The position numbers were made by a program, and so were the translations under genes. 35,851 bases of DNA from Halorubrum halophilum (GTDB lineage Archaea > Halobacteriota > Halobacteria > Halobacteriales > Haloferacaceae): contig NZ_BBJP01000035.1 of assembly GCF_000739595.1 (NCBI RefSeq), positions 1 through 35,851 of the forward strand. Direction: 5' to 3'. This document shows positions 32,648-35,851 of the stretch, one piece after another. The first letter of the stretch is position 1. Each line of letters starts with the position of its first letter. A model generated the notes under the pieces. That model made no database searches. It was not told where the DNA came from and was given only the letters and a program-made list of their open reading frames with translations.

Positions 32648-33196
32648 TTAGTCGACGGCAAGGAGGTCCGTCACTTCGTCTTGTAACGCGGCGAACGTCT
32701 CCTCCGCCGTATCGAGGTCTGGGCTGCCCGTAATTACGACACGACCAGATGCGAAGAGTAGAACGACACTATCAGCATCGGACGGCCGGTAAATCAAGCC
32801 GGGGAACTGTTCAGGTTCGTATTCCGTGGATTCGAAACCAAGGCCAATTACAAGCGCGTTGAGATTCAGCGATTCCCCCAGCTCTGCTGTACAGACTAGA
32901 TTCTGAATTCGGAACCACTCATCATCAGGCTCCGCAATCATCTCGTTGTCAGCAAGGAGGTTGAGAAAACGTTCTCGTATCTCATGCGCCCCCTCCTCTG
33001 AATCTGCCCCAGTTACGATGTATTTTCCAGTTCGGTAGACAGTGATGAGCGGGGCGTCCTCCCCAAATCGCAGATACATACCGGGATACTTGTCGGGGTC
33101 GTACTCAGCGATGGAACCGATGTCGGCAGCGACTCTCTCTAAATCGAACTCTGTTTTCAGTGACCCTGACCCGACGACGTTGACGATTTCTACCAC
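32648..33196 (-). CDS. Divergent TATA-binding protein (TBP) paralogue
   Basis: A 182-residue two-repeat TBP. It retains IVNVVGSG at 4-11 and IQNLVCTAELGESLNLNALVIGLG from 97, with the DNA-contacting Asn6 and Asn99. In the second repeat, Phe131 (EQFPGLIYR) and Phe148 (LLFASGRVVITG) match the DNA-kinking Phe pair. In the first repeat the equivalent residues are Tyr37 (DKYPGMYLR) and Tyr54 (ITVYRTGKYIVTG). The start is GTG. It begins 18 nt after the hsdM stop on the same strand, so it is probably part of that transcription unit. Haloarchaea have several TBPs; this one is probably a promoter-selective or defence-linked variant. Confidence 0.9.
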   Translation of the reverse strand: MVEIVNVVGSGSLKTEFDLERVAADIGSIAEYDPDKYPGMYLRFGEDAPLITVYRTGKYIVTGADSEEGAHEIRERFLNLLADNEMIAEPDDEWFRIQNLVCTAELGESLNLNALVIGLGFESTEYEPEQFPGLIYRPSDADSVVLLFASGRVVITGSPDLDTAEETFAALQDEVTDLLAVD

Positions 33197-33214
33197 GATG
33201 TTTTACTCTATCAA

Positions 33215-34669
33215 TTACTGCTGGAAGTCGTCTCGTATCTGTGAGAACTGGTCAATTGCAGCTTCCAAGTTCTCCGTAATATCGGCTGCCAATACCTCTG
33301 GTTCCGGCAAGTCCTCGACATCTTCCAGACTATCGTCTTTCAGCCAGAAAATGTCCAGGTTGGCTTTGTCGCGTTCGATCAATTCCTCGTAAGAGTACGA
33401 CTTGAACCGCTCAGTCTCCTCGCGCTCATGGCGGTTTTCGGGGTTGTAGCAGTCGATGAAGCCCGTCAGGTCATCGAACGTGAGTGGATCGCGTTTCCGC
33501 GTGAAGTGCTTGTTCGTCCGCAGGTCGTAGATCCAGAGGTCCTCCGTCCATGGGTCCGCCTGCGCAGGTTTCGCATCGAAAAAGAGTACGTTGGCTTTCA
33601 CACCTTGGGCGTAGAAGATACCCGTCGGGAGTCGCAACATCGTGTGAACATCGAATTGGTTCAGGAGTTTGCGGCGAACAGTCTCTCCGGCTCCACCCTC
33701 GAACAGCACGTTGTCCGGGACAACGACAGCAGCGGTGCCGCCGATGTTGAGGAGCGTTTTCACGTGCTGGAGGAAGTTCAGCTGCTTGTTCGAGGTGGTC
33801 GCCCAGAAGTCGTCCCGCTCGTAGGTAAGCGACTCCTTGACTGCCTCACCCTCGGAGCTCATCACCGTCACACTACTCTTCTTACCGAATGGCGGGTTAG
33901 TCAGGATCAGGTCAAAGCGGTCTCCCGGATCTGAGCGCAGGCTGTCGTCGACGACGATGGGGCTCTTCTCGCCGTTGATCCCGTGGAGGTAAAGATTCAT
34001 TACGCAGAGTCGCGCCGTGTTGTCGACGATTTCCCAGCCTTTGAAAGCGTCATGCTGGAGGAATTCTTTTTGTTGCTTATCGAGTTGATAGTTCTCGGTA
34101 ATGTAATCGTGTGCAGAAAGGAAGAACCCGCCTGTCCCGCTGGCAGGGTCAGAGATGGTCTGGTCCGGCTCAGGCTGGACCGCCTCAACAATACCTTGGA
34201 TGAGTGGCCGCGGCGTAAAGTATTGACCAGCGCCGCTTTTCACGTCTTCGGCGTTCTTCTGGAGCAGGCCCTCGTAAATCTCGCCCTTCACGTCGACGTC
34301 CATCCCGGACCAGTTCTCGTCGTCGATCATGAGGACGAGACGACGCAACTTAGCTGGGTCCTGAATTCGGTTCTGGGCCTTACTGAAGATGACACTCAGT
34401 AGGCCGCCCTGATTCCCGAGTTCCTGAAGTGCTGTACGGTAGTGGCTCTCCAACTCTTCGCCGTCCTTGGCGACGAGACTCTCCCAGTTGTACTCCTCGG
34501 GGACCTGTGACTCTTCCTGGAAGCCGATCTCAGTCATCTCTTCGTCCATCTTCAGGAAGAGGAGATAGGTGAGTTGCTCCACGTAGTCGCCGTAACTCAC
34601 GCCATCATCACGAAGTACGTCACAGTAGTTCCACAGTTTATCTACTAACTGATTTGCATTATTAGACAT
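33215..34669 (-). CDS. hsdM: Type I restriction-modification DNA methyltransferase subunit HsdM
   Basis: A 484-residue N6-adenine methyltransferase. The N-terminal helical HsdM domain covers about 5-140 (NQLVDKLWNYCDVLRDDGVSYGDYVEQLTYLLFLKM). Then GQYFTPR at 148-154, SAM motif DPASGTGGF at 174-182, and catalytic NPPF at 258-261. The C terminus carries the usual helical extension. It overlaps the upstream hsdS by 8 nt (ATGTCTAA). It methylates the target chosen by HsdS. HsdR is not in the window. Confidence 0.95.
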   Translation of the reverse strand: MSNNANQLVDKLWNYCDVLRDDGVSYGDYVEQLTYLLFLKMDEEMTEIGFQEESQVPEEYNWESLVAKDGEELESHYRTALQELGNQGGLLSVIFSKAQNRIQDPAKLRRLVLMIDDENWSGMDVDVKGEIYEGLLQKNAEDVKSGAGQYFTPRPLIQGIVEAVQPEPDQTISDPASGTGGFFLSAHDYITENYQLDKQQKEFLQHDAFKGWEIVDNTARLCVMNLYLHGINGEKSPIVVDDSLRSDPGDRFDLILTNPPFGKKSSVTVMSSEGEAVKESLTYERDDFWATTSNKQLNFLQHVKTLLNIGGTAAVVVPDNVLFEGGAGETVRRKLLNQFDVHTMLRLPTGIFYAQGVKANVLFFDAKPAQADPWTEDLWIYDLRTNKHFTRKRDPLTFDDLTGFIDCYNPENRHEREETERFKSYSYEELIERDKANLDIFWLKDDSLEDVEDLPEPEVLAADITENLEAAIDQFSQIRDDFQQ

Positions 34670-35851
34670 CTTCTGTAATGTCTGATAGGGTTAGTTGCCC
34701 TTGTAATCCTGGTTTTTCACTCTCTGATTCGCTCAGTTCAATTTCCTCATCAGATGTATGTCTCACAGATTTTTGTGAAATTAATTCTCCCTTGATTGCC
34801 TTATTGATTATAGACATTCTGAGTCTATCGGCGCGTTCTAAATTGTCATCAGTGTTCGCTCGTAAATTATCTACTACTGACAATTTTCTATCGATCCTCT
34901 CAACGATTAGTCGCTGTTCCTCAATTGGTGGGAGTGGTATCGTGGACTCATTGATCTTTGAGAGAGTTAGTCTCCGAATGGCTACTCCACCCTTCTGTTT
35001 AACCATTTGATTTCGAACTACAGGGCTGTTCAGACAATATTTTAGATAGTGAGGGTCTACCTGTTCTCCAGGTTTAAGTAGAGCGACACTAGAGAGAAGA
35101 GAAAATTCATTCTCAATATGATTATAAACGGCGATACCAGTATTCACCCCGTCTTTAATATACAGGACATCTCCCTCTTCTGGGTCACATCTTGAGTAAA
35201 TCTCCTTATGATCCTCTTCTGAAACATATGTTACATCTGTGGTATCTAGCTCTCCACCGCTAAGATTCTTTGATGTGATATACATATAGTCGCCAGAATC
35301 ATAATTATCTGGGGAATTGTGTGTTCCATCTGTTATTTTATTACATATATTGCTTAATTTTGCCTCGACCCAGGTGTCCGGAATATTGTAGTGAGTGTTG
35401 GATGCTTGTAGTGTACTAGATGCCGGTTCTAGGTTACTACTCTCTCTCCATTCTTTCGTTGTCTCTCCTGATACCGCACTGTGTAAAACTGATCGTCGAT
35501 ACTGTTCTAAACGAAATTGTGCGTTTTGCAGTTCATTGAATCCGAAATCCAACTTAGAGAGTAACTCATCTATTCTTGAAATAATTTTGGTCTGTTCTTC
35601 TAATGGTGGTAATGGGATTTCAAAATCGAGAACCTTCTTTTGACTAAGATTATATTGTCCAGCTGATGTCGAGGACTTCTGTAATACCTTTTCACGTATT
35701 TGTGGACTATTCCACACTAAGTTCACCCACTGTGGAAGGTCGCCTATGTTAGGAATACGGAAGCGGATGAGATATGAAGCAAAGTAGTGGGGCTCGTCGA
35801 ATTCAGTTTCTACAACAGCGGAACGCCCAATGTAGTTGGATAGCGGCTTGC
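34662..35851 (-). CDS. hsdS: Type I restriction-modification specificity subunit HsdS (5' end outside window)
   Basis: The frame is open to the right edge, so the true start lies beyond 35851; a GTG at 35724-35726 is internal. Two conserved spacer blocks are visible: VLDFEIPLPPLEEQTKIISRIDELLSKL followed by a long helix, and ESTIPLPPIEEQRLIVERIDRKLSVV followed by a second helix. Between them is the second, AT-rich target-recognition domain; the part at the right edge (KPLSNYIGRSAVVETEFDEPHYFASYLIRF) belongs to the first. AT content is much higher than in hsdM, typical of exchange of recognition domains. It is translated just before hsdM. Confidence 0.93.
   Translation of the reverse strand, partial: KPLSNYIGRSAVVETEFDEPHYFASYLIRFRIPNIGDLPQWVNLVWNSPQIREKVLQKSSTSAGQYNLSQKKVLDFEIPLPPLEEQTKIISRIDELLSKLDFGFNELQNAQFRLEQYRRSVLHSAVSGETTKEWRESSNLEPASSTLQASNTHYNIPDTWVEAKLSNICNKITDGTHNSPDNYDSGDYMYITSKNLSGGELDTTDVTYVSEEDHKEIYSRCDPEEGDVLYIKDGVNTGIAVYNHIENEFSLLSSVALLKPGEQVDPHYLKYCLNSPVVRNQMVKQKGGVAIRRLTLSKINESTIPLPPIEEQRLIVERIDRKLSVVDNLRANTDDNLERADRLRMSIINKAIKGELISQKSVRHTSDEEIELSESESEKPGLQGQLTLSDITEDV

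Larger units (their letters stand above)
18200..35851. mobile_element. Probable genomic island / integrated element (left boundary approximate)
   Basis: From about 18.2-18.3 kb rightward the sequence becomes markedly less GC-rich and the proteins less acidic. Genes include candidate nucleases, a tyrosine recombinase, a PrimPol-type replication protein, a phage-type repressor and a Type I restriction-modification unit. No flanking direct repeat or tRNA was found to fix the ends, and the right end is outside the window. The region may be a composite of more than one insertion, since GC-richer patches (25.4-26.8 kb, parts of hsdM) alternate with AT-richer ones. Confidence 0.6.

Noticed and set aside
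1-35851. tRNA, rRNA or CRISPR array
   Set aside because: I saw no cloverleaf-like gene, rRNA segment or regularly spaced repeats on reading; covariance-model searches were not possible.

Overview
The window is haloarchaeal DNA, most likely from Halorubrum or a close relative. The left 18 kb is very GC-rich and encodes acidic proteins. Many genes have a TATA-like box about 25-29 nt before the start codon (leaderless transcripts), adjacent genes often overlap by 4-8 nt, and there is a Tat lipoprotein signal. The genus guess rests on my recollection that the dispersed repeat family seen here is common in Halorubrum, so it is soft.

Positions 1-18,120 look like ordinary chromosome. They hold a split cobalamin-independent methionine synthase pair, a small membrane protein, and an rRNA/translation cluster on the minus strand (DUF655 protein, KsgA/RsmA, an MscS channel, an Mtq2/HemK2-type methyltransferase). 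Next come a YcgG-family protein overlapping an isochorismatase-like hydrolase, lipoyl synthase, and a LivHMGF branched-chain amino-acid-type ABC transporter. A convergent gene encodes the matching substrate-binding lipoprotein. Gamma-glutamyltransferase and a DUF1328 membrane peptide close the region. Two diverged copies of a roughly 250-bp repeat lie in inverted orientation at 234-489 and 13,769-14,013.

From about 18.3 kb to the right edge the base composition drops sharply and the content is accessory. It looks like an integrated element or defence island. Its left part holds candidate nucleases and modified-DNA readers: an EVE-like protein with a PD-(D/E)XK partner, a divergent Mrr-like/GIY-YIG-like pair, a CBS-like/HEPN-like protein, another PD-(D/E)XK protein, and an Nmad3-like protein with an unknown partner. 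A tyrosine recombinase with a coiled-coil partner follows. The right part has a PrimPol-type replication protein, a ribbon-helix-helix-like peptide, a phiH1-repressor-like winged helix with repeated ACAGT sites, small unknown genes, and a Type I restriction-modification hsdS-hsdM pair that runs off the right edge. A divergent TATA-binding protein gene follows hsdM by 18 nt.

Two observations stand out. The Liv substrate-binding protein is circularly permuted: the C-terminal half of the usual protein comes first, right after the lipobox and a Ser/Asp/Gly linker, and the usual N-terminal half comes last. The TBP paralogue sits in the apparent hsdSM transcription unit and has Tyr in place of both DNA-kinking Phe residues of its first repeat, while both Phe are kept in the second.
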